The position numbers and the translations under genes were made by a program. A model generated the notes under the pieces. It was not told where the DNA came from. It saw only the letters and a list, made by a program, of their open reading frames with translations, and made no database searches. This document shows positions 42,885-51,180 of a stretch of DNA of 64,000 bases, piece after piece; position 1 is the stretch's first letter; the number at the start of each line of letters is the position of its first letter. Location of the stretch: assembly GCA_963728535.1 (NCBI GenBank), contig CAVSKK010000001.1, positions 1,984,001 to 2,048,000 on the forward strand. The letters are read 5' to 3'. The stretch comes from VAXT01 sp963728535. Its GTDB lineage: Bacteria > Actinomycetota > Thermoleophilia > Gaiellales > Gaiellaceae.

Positions 42885-44722
42885 TTCTGCGCCGGTGGAA
42901 CCTCGAACACCACGAGCTCCCCGGTCGGCGTCACGTTGCGTACCCGGCCGTCCGGATAGCGGGCCCGCAGATCAGATTCGGCGTCGCCCAGGAGCTCACG
43001 GCGCAGAAACAGCGAGAACGGAGGCTGAGGACGAAGAGAGTTGAGCTCGGCCGCGCCGACTGAATCACGTAGCCCGACCCCCGGGGCAAACCGAGCGAGC
43101 CACGAGCCCCACCAGTATTGCTCACCGTCCCGCGAGAAGTACCGATAGGGGCCCGTCGGGTCGGAGACGAGATAGAACTGCTGCTTAGGATGCAACGCCA
43201 TGTAGCGCCCGGTGCTGCCGATGGACTCGCCTTCCTTCCGCCCTCGGTCGACGTAGTCCCAGGCAATGGCGATGTTCCAGGCCGCGATCGCAGCCAGAAC
43301 GGCGCCTGCGAGCGCCATGCGGGGAAGCAGGCCGCGCCGGTAACCAAGACGCGAGAGCCCACGTTCCAGGAGACGCGCAAGCAAGCGAACCGCCTCCGTG
43401 ACGAGATAGGCGACGAATGGAAGGATGATCAGGAGACGAGGGTATTTGGGCGCCTGATTGATCAGGAACGCAAACGCAATCCACAAAGCCAGGAAGCTGC
43501 TCAGCATGAGCAGCGGCCACGGCTCGGTCGTGGACCGGCGGCGGATGTACCAGAGGCCGACGCCGACGACTCCGACCCAGAGCAGGATCCCGGTCAGCGG
43601 GTCGACGAAGCCGTGTCCCTGGTTGATGTAGATATTGCCGTGATCGGGGACCTTGCTGTTGAACGTCGTCAGCCCCCACTCGACGTTTCTCTTGTATCCC
43701 TCCAGAACGGTGTCGGAGTGGCTATCGACCCTCTGAAACTCCCGTCCCCTGGAAGAGATGAGGAGTTGCGCCTTCGGATCCACCTCGACACTGATCTGGG
43801 GCGCTTTCGACTCGGCGATGAGTAACGGCCCGGCCATGATCACGAAGCCGGTGACGGCAATCGCGCCGAACCTGGCGAGCCTCCGGACCGGGATCTGACT
43901 TCTGTACAGCAGCCCCAGCAAGAGCAGGAAGAGCAGCCAGAGCGCGAAGGCCGCACGACCCGGGTGGTAGGTGTAGAAGCCGAGTCCCGCGGCGACCCCA
44001 CCCAGGTAGGTGACAAAGAGATGACTGCGGCGCAGGCCGTACAGCAGGAGCGCGAGAGCGACGACCTCGATGAAGACGGCCGTGTTCTCGCGCATGGCCA
44101 GGCGGCTGATCATCACGTAGGCGTGGTTCAGCCCGAAGAGACAGCCTGCGAAGAGCGCCCAGGGGCGGGGCATGAGCTGCCGGAAGAGAAAGTAAGCGAG
44201 GCCGATCGCGGCGAGCCCCACCAGGGCGTGCAACAGGCGCATGTGGTAGAGGTCGATCCCTCCGATCAGCTTCCCCGCATGCCCCCAGACCGCGAACAGG
44301 AGCGCAGGCCGCGTCTGGTAATTGCTGTAGCCAAATGGATCGAACCCAGGTTGGTGCGTGTAGTCGTCCGACACGCCCATGATCGTCGGCTCGTCCGAGC
44401 TGACCTGCACGGGCCAGTCGTAGAGCTGGACGACGTACAGGGGCACGAAGACGAGGGCCAGCCCGACTGCCGCCACGAGATCGCCCAGCGAGATCCGGGG
44501 TAGCGCGCCGCTCTCTCTCCACGTGTAGAGCCCGAGCGTCAGGAGCCCCGCGAGCCAAACAAGCAACATTCCCCGGCTGTAAGCGCCGTGGTTGTAGACG
44601 ACCAGGGCGGCGGCTCCGAGCAGAGCGCCGACCCCGAGCAGAACCAGTGGCCTGCGCACGAAAGCGCTCAACTCCGGCGGGATCGATTTGGCGCCGGCGC
44701 CAGACGTGTGCGCGCGTTTCAA
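42881..44722 (-). CDS. GT-C family membrane glycosyltransferase (GT39/ArnT-like), copy 1
   Basis: 613 aa with the same architecture as the following gene: membrane helices, acidic loop VSSDEPTIMGVS, LYHMRLLHALVGL, SRLAMRENTAV, VDPLTGILLWVGV and a C-terminal soluble domain. The tandem arrangement with four-base overlap shows gene duplication. The pair lies between the two Cys/His-rich protein genes and downstream of the cupredoxin gene on the same strand (72-base gap). Confidence 0.78.
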   Translation of the reverse strand: MKRAHTSGAGAKSIPPELSAFVRRPLVLLGVGALLGAAALVVYNHGAYSRGMLLVWLAGLLTLGLYTWRESGALPRISLGDLVAAVGLALVFVPLYVVQLYDWPVQVSSDEPTIMGVSDDYTHQPGFDPFGYSNYQTRPALLFAVWGHAGKLIGGIDLYHMRLLHALVGLAAIGLAYFLFRQLMPRPWALFAGCLFGLNHAYVMISRLAMRENTAVFIEVVALALLLYGLRRSHLFVTYLGGVAAGLGFYTYHPGRAAFALWLLFLLLLGLLYRSQIPVRRLARFGAIAVTGFVIMAGPLLIAESKAPQISVEVDPKAQLLISSRGREFQRVDSHSDTVLEGYKRNVEWGLTTFNSKVPDHGNIYINQGHGFVDPLTGILLWVGVVGVGLWYIRRRSTTEPWPLLMLSSFLALWIAFAFLINQAPKYPRLLIILPFVAYLVTEAVRLLARLLERGLSRLGYRRGLLPRMALAGAVLAAIAAWNIAIAWDYVDRGRKEGESIGSTGRYMALHPKQQFYLVSDPTGPYRYFSRDGEQYWWGSWLARFAPGVGLRDSVGAAELNSLRPQPPFSLFLRRELLGDAESDLRARYPDGRVRNVTPTGELVVFEVPPAQK

Positions 44723-44794
44723 CCGGTCGCCTGTGGTCGGTAAGCCGATCCCGTCAATTGCCGCATGGCCCCTCTTCCCTGCGGATAGCCCGCC

Positions 44795-45157
44795 CTACTG
44801 AACGACGATCGTCCCCTGCTTGTCGGGCTCGAGGTGGTTGTGGTACCCCCAGGTGCCCGCCTTCGTGAACGTGAACGAGTAGGAGCCGCCGTCGAGGATG
44901 GGCTTCTTGGCGTCGAAGCCGGGATAGAGCAGATGCGTCGGGTGGACGTCCGACGCGGGCCAGAAATCGTCGCCGCTCTCGTTCTCGAACTCGACCGTGT
45001 CGCCGGCGTTGACGGTGAGCGTCGAGGGCTCGAAGCCGTTGTCGGTGAACTTGACGACGTTTCCGCCGCCGTTACTTCCGCCGTCGCCGCCGTCGCTTCC
45101 TCCGCACCCGGCGAGCAGGAGACCCGCGACGAGCAGGATGGCAACACGCGCGATCAT
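44795..45157 (-). CDS. Cupredoxin-like lipoprotein lacking the type 1 Cys
   Basis: 120 aa. Lipobox LLLAGC (about 14-19), Gly/Ser/Asp-rich linker, then one cupredoxin domain (VKFTDNGFEPSTLTVNAGDTVEF). Ligand-region residues include DVHPTHLL and GTWGYHNHLEPDKQG. Where plastocyanins have Cys-x2-His the sequence is YHNHLEP, so no Cys ligand is present; a type 2-like or His-only copper site is possible. The ATG overlaps the stop of the Cys/His-rich protein gene (ATGA), so the two are translated together. Confidence 0.8.
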   Translation of the reverse strand: MIARVAILLVAGLLLAGCGGSDGGDGGSNGGGNVVKFTDNGFEPSTLTVNAGDTVEFENESGDDFWPASDVHPTHLLYPGFDAKKPILDGGSYSFTFTKAGTWGYHNHLEPDKQGTIVVQ

Positions 45158-46401
45158 GCGACGCCTGCTCCCGTGAGGCAGAGGCGCTGCTGTTCGCCGA
45201 GGCCCGCGCAGCTGCGCCTGATCACGGCCTGATCCTGCGTCCGAGCGAGGATGGTGACGCCGACCTGCCGGTAGCAGGCATCCTTGTAGGCCGACGCGAC
45301 GGCGGCGCAGAAAGCCTTCTGCCGCGTCACTTCGAGCTGGTCGAAGTTCGCAATGTTGTCGACGCCCGCGATCACGCAGTCGTGCCGGCCGGCCGCCGGG
45401 AAGCGGGTGCAAAGATCAGCGGCGATGCGGGCGGGCGGCTGCCCCGCCAGGTCGGGAGCAAGGGTGGTCTGCCAGACAGGGTTCGTGACCATGAGGCCGA
45501 TCGACTGCAGGCAGGCCGAACGGAACCTACCCTTGACCTGCAGGCAGTACCTCGTTCCCTTGCGTACGTCGTCGTGCGCAACGGTCATCAGCCAGCCGGA
45601 GTGGTTGATGAAGCACTCGTGCTTGTAGCGGTCGGCGACTTTGTTGCACGGCGCGAGCGGGTCGGATTTCTTGAAGACACCCGGGAGAGCCCGCCCGGTC
45701 ATGCCGGCGTTGACGTTCTCCATGAAGACTCCCTGCCAGCAGCCGTCCTGCGCCCGGTCGTTCGGCATCGTGTTGCACGCCTTCAGCGAGTTCTGGACGT
45801 TGTAGGCCTCGGCCATCATGATCCCGTGGCCGACGCCGTGGTAGCAGGAGAACCCGGCGGTCAGGAAGTTCTCGGAGCCGTTCAGCGACTCGCAGATGGT
45901 CGTCGCAGCTTGCTTCGGCGTGTCCGTCCTCGCGAGCACGTACTCGAAGAAGCCGTGTGAGCACCCGTAGTTGAAGGTGATCGGGCACAGGTCGAAGGCC
46001 TTGAAGTTCGAGCCGTAGTCCTTCGCCGTCTCGCGACCGACGGAGTGCGCCATGTCGTGGTCGTTGACCGCGGGGTCGACGCGGCGACTCTGCTGAAGCC
46101 GCTCCATCGCCCCGAGCGCGGCTTCGGGGCCGTAGTCGGCGGTGACCTTGACGAGGTACTTCCGCACGCACTCGCTGTCCACGGCGGCGCAGGTGTAGCT
46201 CTCCTCGTTGTAGACCGCGTCGATGCTTTCGTATGAGCGCGGCGCCTTGAAGTTTGTGTCCAGCGAACTGCTCGCTGTGCCGCCACTGCTCCCCCCGGCA
46301 GCGATCAGGACCGCTCCGACGACGACCGCGGCCAGCACGATCGCGGCACCGGCGATGAGCGCGAGCAGACGCCCGCGCGACTCTTTCAAATCGAGACCCA
46401 C
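45154..46401 (-). CDS. Membrane-anchored Cys/His-rich protein, paralogue of the cytochrome c fusion
   Basis: 415 aa, GTG start. One N-terminal helix (about 14-35) and an extracytoplasmic domain with about 20 Cys. Its conserved positions line up with the cytochrome c fusion at 39.7 kb: DHDMAHSVG (His115, His119), Cys139, YGCSHGFF (Cys147, His149), Cys170, SCYHGVGHGIM (Cys186, His188, His192), Cys209 and CWQGVFMEN (Cys221). No cytochrome c domain here. The coupled cupredoxin gene suggests a shared metal or electron partner. Family not recognised. Confidence 0.75.
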   Translation of the reverse strand: MGLDLKESRGRLLALIAGAAIVLAAVVVGAVLIAAGGSSGGTASSSLDTNFKAPRSYESIDAVYNEESYTCAAVDSECVRKYLVKVTADYGPEAALGAMERLQQSRRVDPAVNDHDMAHSVGRETAKDYGSNFKAFDLCPITFNYGCSHGFFEYVLARTDTPKQAATTICESLNGSENFLTAGFSCYHGVGHGIMMAEAYNVQNSLKACNTMPNDRAQDGCWQGVFMENVNAGMTGRALPGVFKKSDPLAPCNKVADRYKHECFINHSGWLMTVAHDDVRKGTRYCLQVKGRFRSACLQSIGLMVTNPVWQTTLAPDLAGQPPARIAADLCTRFPAAGRHDCVIAGVDNIANFDQLEVTRQKAFCAAVASAYKDACYRQVGVTILARTQDQAVIRRSCAGLGEQQRLCLTGAGVA

Positions 46402-46508
46402 TGCATCTGAGAATAGCGGCGAAACTGGAAAAGCCCTAGCGATTACCGTCGCAGCGCCAAGCCCCCAGGATTTGACTTCCTCCGATCAGCCTCCACACTT
46501 CTAGGCCG

Positions 46509-47519
46509 GTGGTTCGAAAGCTCATCGCTCCGATCGCGCTTCTTGCCGGAACGGTGGCGCTGATCTTGGTGGCTCTTGACACGTCCGGATCAGCGGCGTC
46601 GATGGTCCGCTCGACGACGGATCGGCCCGACGACTTCACCGGTGCCCAGGTTCATCTGATCTATGCCCTCCCGAGCGATGGCGCCGATCGCGCGTTGGAC
46701 ACGGACGGGACGGCCGCGGCGTCGGTGTCCAATTTTCAAGGCTGGTTGAAGGGACAAACGGGCGGCCGGGGACTCAGGATCGATACCTCCGGGGGCGAGG
46801 TCGACATTACGTTCCATCGGTTTACCGAGACGGATGCGCAGTTGGCTACCGCCGGAATCAATCTGCGCAATGCCCTGGAGAGCAGGCTGCGCTCGGCGGG
46901 ATTCGACGCATACGGCAAGCTCTACTCGGTGTACTACGACGGCACGGGGCCGCACGATCATTGCGGCGGTGGCGCCTGGCCACCCGATCTTCCAGGCACG
47001 GTCAGTGCGATCTATCTGCGCGCGACCTTTGGTTCAGGAACGACCTGCTACGACCCGTATCCCTCTCGCACCGGGCTCCAGATCATGGATTTCGCGATCC
47101 TGCACGAGACTCTGCACACCTTGGGCTTCGTTCCGAAGTGTGCTCCTCATGAGACCAGTGCGGGTCACACGTCTGACAACCCGACGGACCTCATGTGGGC
47201 AGGTAGCGAACCGTGGAATCCGTCGGTACTCGATTACGGCCACGACGATTACTTCAATGCCAACGTCCCGGGCTGCCTCGACTTCGCTGACAGCTCATAT
47301 CTCGAGGGCGGGCCACCACTACCGCTTTGCCGCGTCCCGAAGGTGATCGGACTGACCCTCGGGCGTGCCCGGACCAAGATCCGGGCAAAGACCTGCTCGG
47401 TCGGCCGCGTCCGGAGAGCCCGGTCTCGCCGGGTCGGCCGGGTGCTCTCGCAGGCCCCTCGTCCCGGCACAGTCGGTCCGCCGAGTCTTCGGGTCAACCT
47501 GCGGGTCGGCCGGCGCTAG
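46509..47519 (+). CDS. Secreted zinc metalloprotease with PASTA-like tail
   Basis: 336 aa, GTG start. Signal/anchor segment (6-30). Zinc motif HETLHTLGFVPKCAPH (His199, Glu200, His203, third His at 214) and a Met-turn-like NPTDLMW (Met229) fit a metzincin. The C-terminal 60 residues (CRVPKVIGLTLGRARTK...RVNLRVGRR) form a PASTA-like module nearly identical in layout to the tail of the delta-60 protein at 4.2 kb. Divergent from the Cys/His-rich gene (107-base gap). Confidence 0.72.
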   Translation: MVRKLIAPIALLAGTVALILVALDTSGSAASMVRSTTDRPDDFTGAQVHLIYALPSDGADRALDTDGTAAASVSNFQGWLKGQTGGRGLRIDTSGGEVDITFHRFTETDAQLATAGINLRNALESRLRSAGFDAYGKLYSVYYDGTGPHDHCGGGAWPPDLPGTVSAIYLRATFGSGTTCYDPYPSRTGLQIMDFAILHETLHTLGFVPKCAPHETSAGHTSDNPTDLMWAGSEPWNPSVLDYGHDDYFNANVPGCLDFADSSYLEGGPPLPLCRVPKVIGLTLGRARTKIRAKTCSVGRVRRARSRRVGRVLSQAPRPGTVGPPSLRVNLRVGRR

Positions 47520-47561
47520 TTTCGCGCACGGCGATCGCGAACCTCAGGCGCAACAGCACGA

Positions 47562-49232
47562 TCACTCGCGGACAATGCGCTCGCAGTCGCGTCCGACCTT
47601 GTCCTCGACGTCGGCCCGGACCAGATCTCGCCCCTTGCCGCAGGTGATGCGGTCGAGGTAGCCGTCCACCGCGTAGACGACGTCGTTCCCGTTGCCGGCC
47701 TCGACGAGGTCTCTTCCGGCGAGCGGGTGGATCAGATCACGGCCGCGCCGTCCGCAAATCCGGTCGGGGAGGCCGGGAAAACGCGTACCGTCGATTCTGC
47801 CCCGGCCGGGGTCACGCGAGGTGCAGAGGAATGACCGCCAAGCGATCGAGTCGCTCTCTCGTCTCGTCCGGAGGAGCTGCTCGGCCGCAGTCACCTCGAA
47901 GGTCGCCCGGAGAGCCACCCCGTCGCTGCGCTGGTCACGCGCGACACGCCTGGCATCCCCGCGGAGGTAGATCGCGTGCACCTCACCGCGCCCAAGGCGG
48001 TCGAGCCGACAGACAAGACGACCCGGAATGCTCGCGCACCCTGATCCGGAGTAGTGCCGCAAACTTTCGTACATCGGCGTTGCGACCAGCTCGATGTTCG
48101 TCAGAGGCTCGGTGCCCTCGTTCTTGATCGTCACGTCGATGCGGGCCGACGTGCCGAGCGGATCGGACACCTTTGCGTCAACAGAGATCGCATGGCAGCT
48201 CTTCTCGCCGAGCGCAGGGCCGCCGGGCACAGGCTGCCACGACGGCGTCGAGGTCGGATCGGCATTGAGCACCTCCTCGCACGTGCCATCCGGGTTCATC
48301 GTCGCAAGCTGACGGTGCCTCGTAAAGAGCATCCGTTCCCCGTCGGGCGACCACACCGGGCTCACGTCGGCGACGATCCTCGGCCCCAGCTCCGTCAGGC
48401 GCTGCTCGCCAGAGCCGTCCGCGTTGACGACGAAGACCTCTTGGCCTATTCCATATCTCGTGTAACTCGAGTTGACGGAGCTCGTGAACGCGATTTGCGA
48501 ACCGTCCGGCGACCAGGCGATCTCACCGAAGGCGCCGTAGGTCTCGGCAACTCGATGGAGCTCTGTGCCGTCGGGGTGAATCACGTAGACCGCGCTCTCG
48601 GCGCTGTCGGTCTGCCTGAGAAAGGCGATCGAGCTTCCTCCCGGAGACCAGCTTGGATACATGTTGATCGCGACGTGCCCAGTGCCGTCCGTGAGCTGCG
48701 TGAGGCCTGCGCCGTCCGCGCCCACGACGAAGAGCTCCCATCGCGGAAGCTGCTGAACCAAGTCGGCAAAGACCAGGGTCGAACCGTCGGGAGACCAGGT
48801 CGGCGGCTGTTTCACGTGGCCGTCGGTCGTGAGCTGCCGTAGATCGCTTCCATCAGCGTTCGCCGTGTAGATCTCAGATGGCTCGAACCGCGACCACGCG
48901 ATTCTGGCGCCGTCGGGCGACCAGGGCTGACGGCTGAGCGCGATGCCTCCCGTCGCCACGAGGTGCTCGTCGCTGCCGTCCGCGTTCGCGACGACCAGGC
49001 GGTTCTCGGTTCCGCCAGACGCGACGAAGGCAAGCCGGGAGCCGTCGGGAGACCAGCGCGGCTGATAGCCGCCGCTCCTGAATAGCGTCCGCCCACTTCC
49101 GTCCGGGTTCACCGTGTAGATACCGCCGCTGTCCGTTGCGTAGGCGATTTTCCCGCTTCCTACCTGGGCGGCAGACGGGAGGGCGGCGACGAGTGCGCCG
49201 CAGATCGCTCCCAGGAGGACGAGACGAGGCAC
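47562..49232 (-). CDS. Secreted TolB-like (PD40) beta-propeller with RTX-like C-terminus
   Basis: 556 aa. Signal peptide (1-22), then about seven PD40 repeats of the form PxWSPDGSxLAFxS...ADGS, as in TolB propellers (about 25-330). A beta-rich CARDB-like region follows (VSDPLGTSARIDVTIKNEGTEPL). The last 90 residues contain GRRGRDLIHPLAGRDLVEAGNGNDVVYA and GKGRDLVRAD, degenerate hemolysin-type calcium-binding repeats. Likely extracellular; no enzymatic motif seen. Confidence 0.75.
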   Translation of the reverse strand: MPRLVLLGAICGALVAALPSAAQVGSGKIAYATDSGGIYTVNPDGSGRTLFRSGGYQPRWSPDGSRLAFVASGGTENRLVVANADGSDEHLVATGGIALSRQPWSPDGARIAWSRFEPSEIYTANADGSDLRQLTTDGHVKQPPTWSPDGSTLVFADLVQQLPRWELFVVGADGAGLTQLTDGTGHVAINMYPSWSPGGSSIAFLRQTDSAESAVYVIHPDGTELHRVAETYGAFGEIAWSPDGSQIAFTSSVNSSYTRYGIGQEVFVVNADGSGEQRLTELGPRIVADVSPVWSPDGERMLFTRHRQLATMNPDGTCEEVLNADPTSTPSWQPVPGGPALGEKSCHAISVDAKVSDPLGTSARIDVTIKNEGTEPLTNIELVATPMYESLRHYSGSGCASIPGRLVCRLDRLGRGEVHAIYLRGDARRVARDQRSDGVALRATFEVTAAEQLLRTRRESDSIAWRSFLCTSRDPGRGRIDGTRFPGLPDRICGRRGRDLIHPLAGRDLVEAGNGNDVVYAVDGYLDRITCGKGRDLVRADVEDKVGRDCERIVRE

Positions 49233-49292
49233 GACACCGAGCTTAGGACGCGGTTGTTAGGGCCGCGTTCGGGTTTTCCGAAGGTTTTCCGG

Positions 49293-50462
49293 CTAGCCCT
49301 GAGGAATACGGGCCTCGAGGGCCTCGCCGAGGGCTTCGCGCACCGGCTCGAGCTCGATGCGGTCGAGCACGTCCTGGAAGAACCCGCGCAGGATGAGCCG
49401 CTCGGCATCGGCCTTGGTCAGGCCCCGAGCCATCGCGTAGAAGAGCTGGTCGCGATCGACCTGGCTGACCGTCGCGCCGTGGGTGCAGCGGACGTCGTTC
49501 GCCTCGATCTCGAGCCCGGGAATCGAATCGGCGTGCGCGAGCGGCGAGAGCAGGAGGTTCCGGTTCTCCTGGTAGGCATTCGTCTTCTGCGCCGCGGGCT
49601 CGACCCGGATCATGCCCCGCCAGACCGCGGTCGCCCGGTCTCGGAGCGCCCCCTTGAACGCAAAGTCCGAGGTCGTGTTCGGCGCGATGTGCTCCTGGAG
49701 CGTGTCGAAGTCGAGGTGCTGGTCGCCGTCGGCGAAGTAGGCGCCGGTCACGCGCGAGGTCGCGCCCTGCCCGGCGAGGTCGTTCTCGATCCGCACCTTG
49801 CCCTTCTTCGACCCGAAGCCGCCCGCGACCCAGTCGAGCTCGGCGTCACGGCCGACGCGCGCCCGATGCGAGGCGAAGTGCCATGTCTCCCGCGCGAGAT
49901 TCTGGAGCGAGACGTACTCGACCTTCGCTTCCTGGCCGACGAAGAGCTCGACGACGGAGTTCGAATAGCCGGCGAGATCGGGGTCCGGCGATGAAAGTTC
50001 CTCGATGAGGCTGAAACGGCTACCGGGCTCGGCGATCACGAGCAGGCGCCAGAAGAGCGCGCCGCCGTCGGGCGGGTTCGCGACCCGCACGTAGAGCGGG
50101 CGCTCGAGGACTACTCCCTTCGGGACATGGACGAGCAGCCCGTGCCGCCAGCTGGCCGCGTTCTGCGCGGCGAACTTCTCGTCGGGCCCGACGAGCTCCC
50201 CGAGCTGCGGATGCGACTCGTCGAGCACTTCGAAGCGAATGCCGTCCGGCGCGCTCTCGATCTCGATGCCATTCGCATCGGCCGTGGCCAGACCGGCCAG
50301 ATCGATGTCCAACATGGACTTCCTCTGTTGCGAGGTCTTGGCGCCGTTCGCCGTGAAGCTGTCGGGGTCGAAGCCCTTCAGGTCGGTGAAGCGCCACGCC
50401 TCCTCGGTCGTGTCGGGAAGCGGCAGCGCTCGGTAGCGCTCGAGAAGCTCGGTGCGGCTCAC
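49293..50462 (-). CDS. sufD: SufD Fe-S assembly scaffold subunit
   Basis: 389 aa from GTG 50462 (VSRTELLERYRAL); the longer reading upstream is a shadow of the VOC gene. SufB/D C-terminal fold: HIAPNTTSDFAFKGALRDRATAVWRGMI, QKTNAYQENRNLLLSP, CTHGATVSQVDRDQLFYAMARGL, with the conserved Cys and His regions. Forms the SufBC2D scaffold. GTG overlaps the VOC gene stop. Last gene of the sufC-sufB-VOC-VOC-sufD group. Confidence 0.9.
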   Translation of the reverse strand: MSRTELLERYRALPLPDTTEEAWRFTDLKGFDPDSFTANGAKTSQQRKSMLDIDLAGLATADANGIEIESAPDGIRFEVLDESHPQLGELVGPDEKFAAQNAASWRHGLLVHVPKGVVLERPLYVRVANPPDGGALFWRLLVIAEPGSRFSLIEELSSPDPDLAGYSNSVVELFVGQEAKVEYVSLQNLARETWHFASHRARVGRDAELDWVAGGFGSKKGKVRIENDLAGQGATSRVTGAYFADGDQHLDFDTLQEHIAPNTTSDFAFKGALRDRATAVWRGMIRVEPAAQKTNAYQENRNLLLSPLAHADSIPGLEIEANDVRCTHGATVSQVDRDQLFYAMARGLTKADAERLILRGFFQDVLDRIELEPVREALGEALEARIPQG

Positions 50463-50812
50463 GGCGCGTACCGCCGATGGAGGATCAGCGAGTTGCCGTC
50501 GGGATCGACGAAGAACGCCATGTTGCAGACACCGGAGTCGCGGTCGCCGATGAACTCGACGCCCTTCCCCTCGAGCTCGGCGCGCGCGGCCGCGACATCG
50601 GCGACTCGCAGCGCGATCCCATGCGCTGCGCTCTCTGGAAAATCGACCCCTTGGTCCTCCGGTTTCCAGATCGCGAGCGTCACGTTTCCGGCCTCGACCT
50701 CGGTCGGCTCCCGGGGATTCTGGGGCAGCCCGAGCACGTCGCGGTAGAAAGCGATCGAGCGCTCGAGGTCCCGCGACGGGACGTCGACGCAATCGACACG
50801 TTCGACCTGCAT
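50459..50812 (-). CDS. VOC (glyoxalase/dioxygenase fold) protein 2
   Basis: 117 aa from ATG 50812. Two beta-alpha-beta units: VERVDCVDVPSRDLERSIAFYRDVLGL and a C-terminal NMAFFVDPDGNSLILHRRYAP, typical of the vicinal oxygen chelate family. It is a tandem paralogue of the next VOC gene upstream. Role unknown; its place between sufB and sufD is unusual. Overlaps both neighbours. Confidence 0.82.
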   Translation of the reverse strand: MQVERVDCVDVPSRDLERSIAFYRDVLGLPQNPREPTEVEAGNVTLAIWKPEDQGVDFPESAAHGIALRVADVAAARAELEGKGVEFIGDRDSGVCNMAFFVDPDGNSLILHRRYAP

Positions 50813-51180
50813 CACCCGGCCGGCGCGTAACGCCGATGAAGCATCAACGCGTTTCCTTCGCTGTCGGAGAAGAACGCCATGTGGCACACGCCCGTGTCGA
50901 GGGTCTCGCCCGAGAACTCGATTCCGGCCTCCTCGAGCTGTGCACGCGCGGCGGCGACGTCGGGGACGCGCAGCGCGATGTGCGCTCCGTGCGGCCTGAA
51001 CTCCTCGCCGAACTGCGTCGGATCGACGAGATAGAGGCTGACGCTACCGGTCTCGAACTCGGGCCAGCCCTCGTCGAGGTTCGGGCTGTGGATGCCCAGC
51101 GTCTCGCTGTAGAACCGCTTGGCCCGCTCCATGTCCTGAACCGGAACGGAGACGAAATCCGCCCGCTCCACGTCGATCAC
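50812..51180 (-). CDS. VOC (glyoxalase/dioxygenase fold) protein 1
   Basis: 122 aa, GTG start overlapping the sufB stop (GTGA). VERADFVSVPVQDMERAKRFYSETLGI and HMAFFSDSEGNALMLHRRYAP parallel the second VOC protein, so the pair arose by duplication. Metal-binding positions are not certain; His and Glu candidates are in HIALRV and EGNALML. Confidence 0.82.
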   Translation of the reverse strand: MIDVERADFVSVPVQDMERAKRFYSETLGIHSPNLDEGWPEFETGSVSLYLVDPTQFGEEFRPHGAHIALRVPDVAAARAQLEEAGIEFSGETLDTGVCHMAFFSDSEGNALMLHRRYAPAG

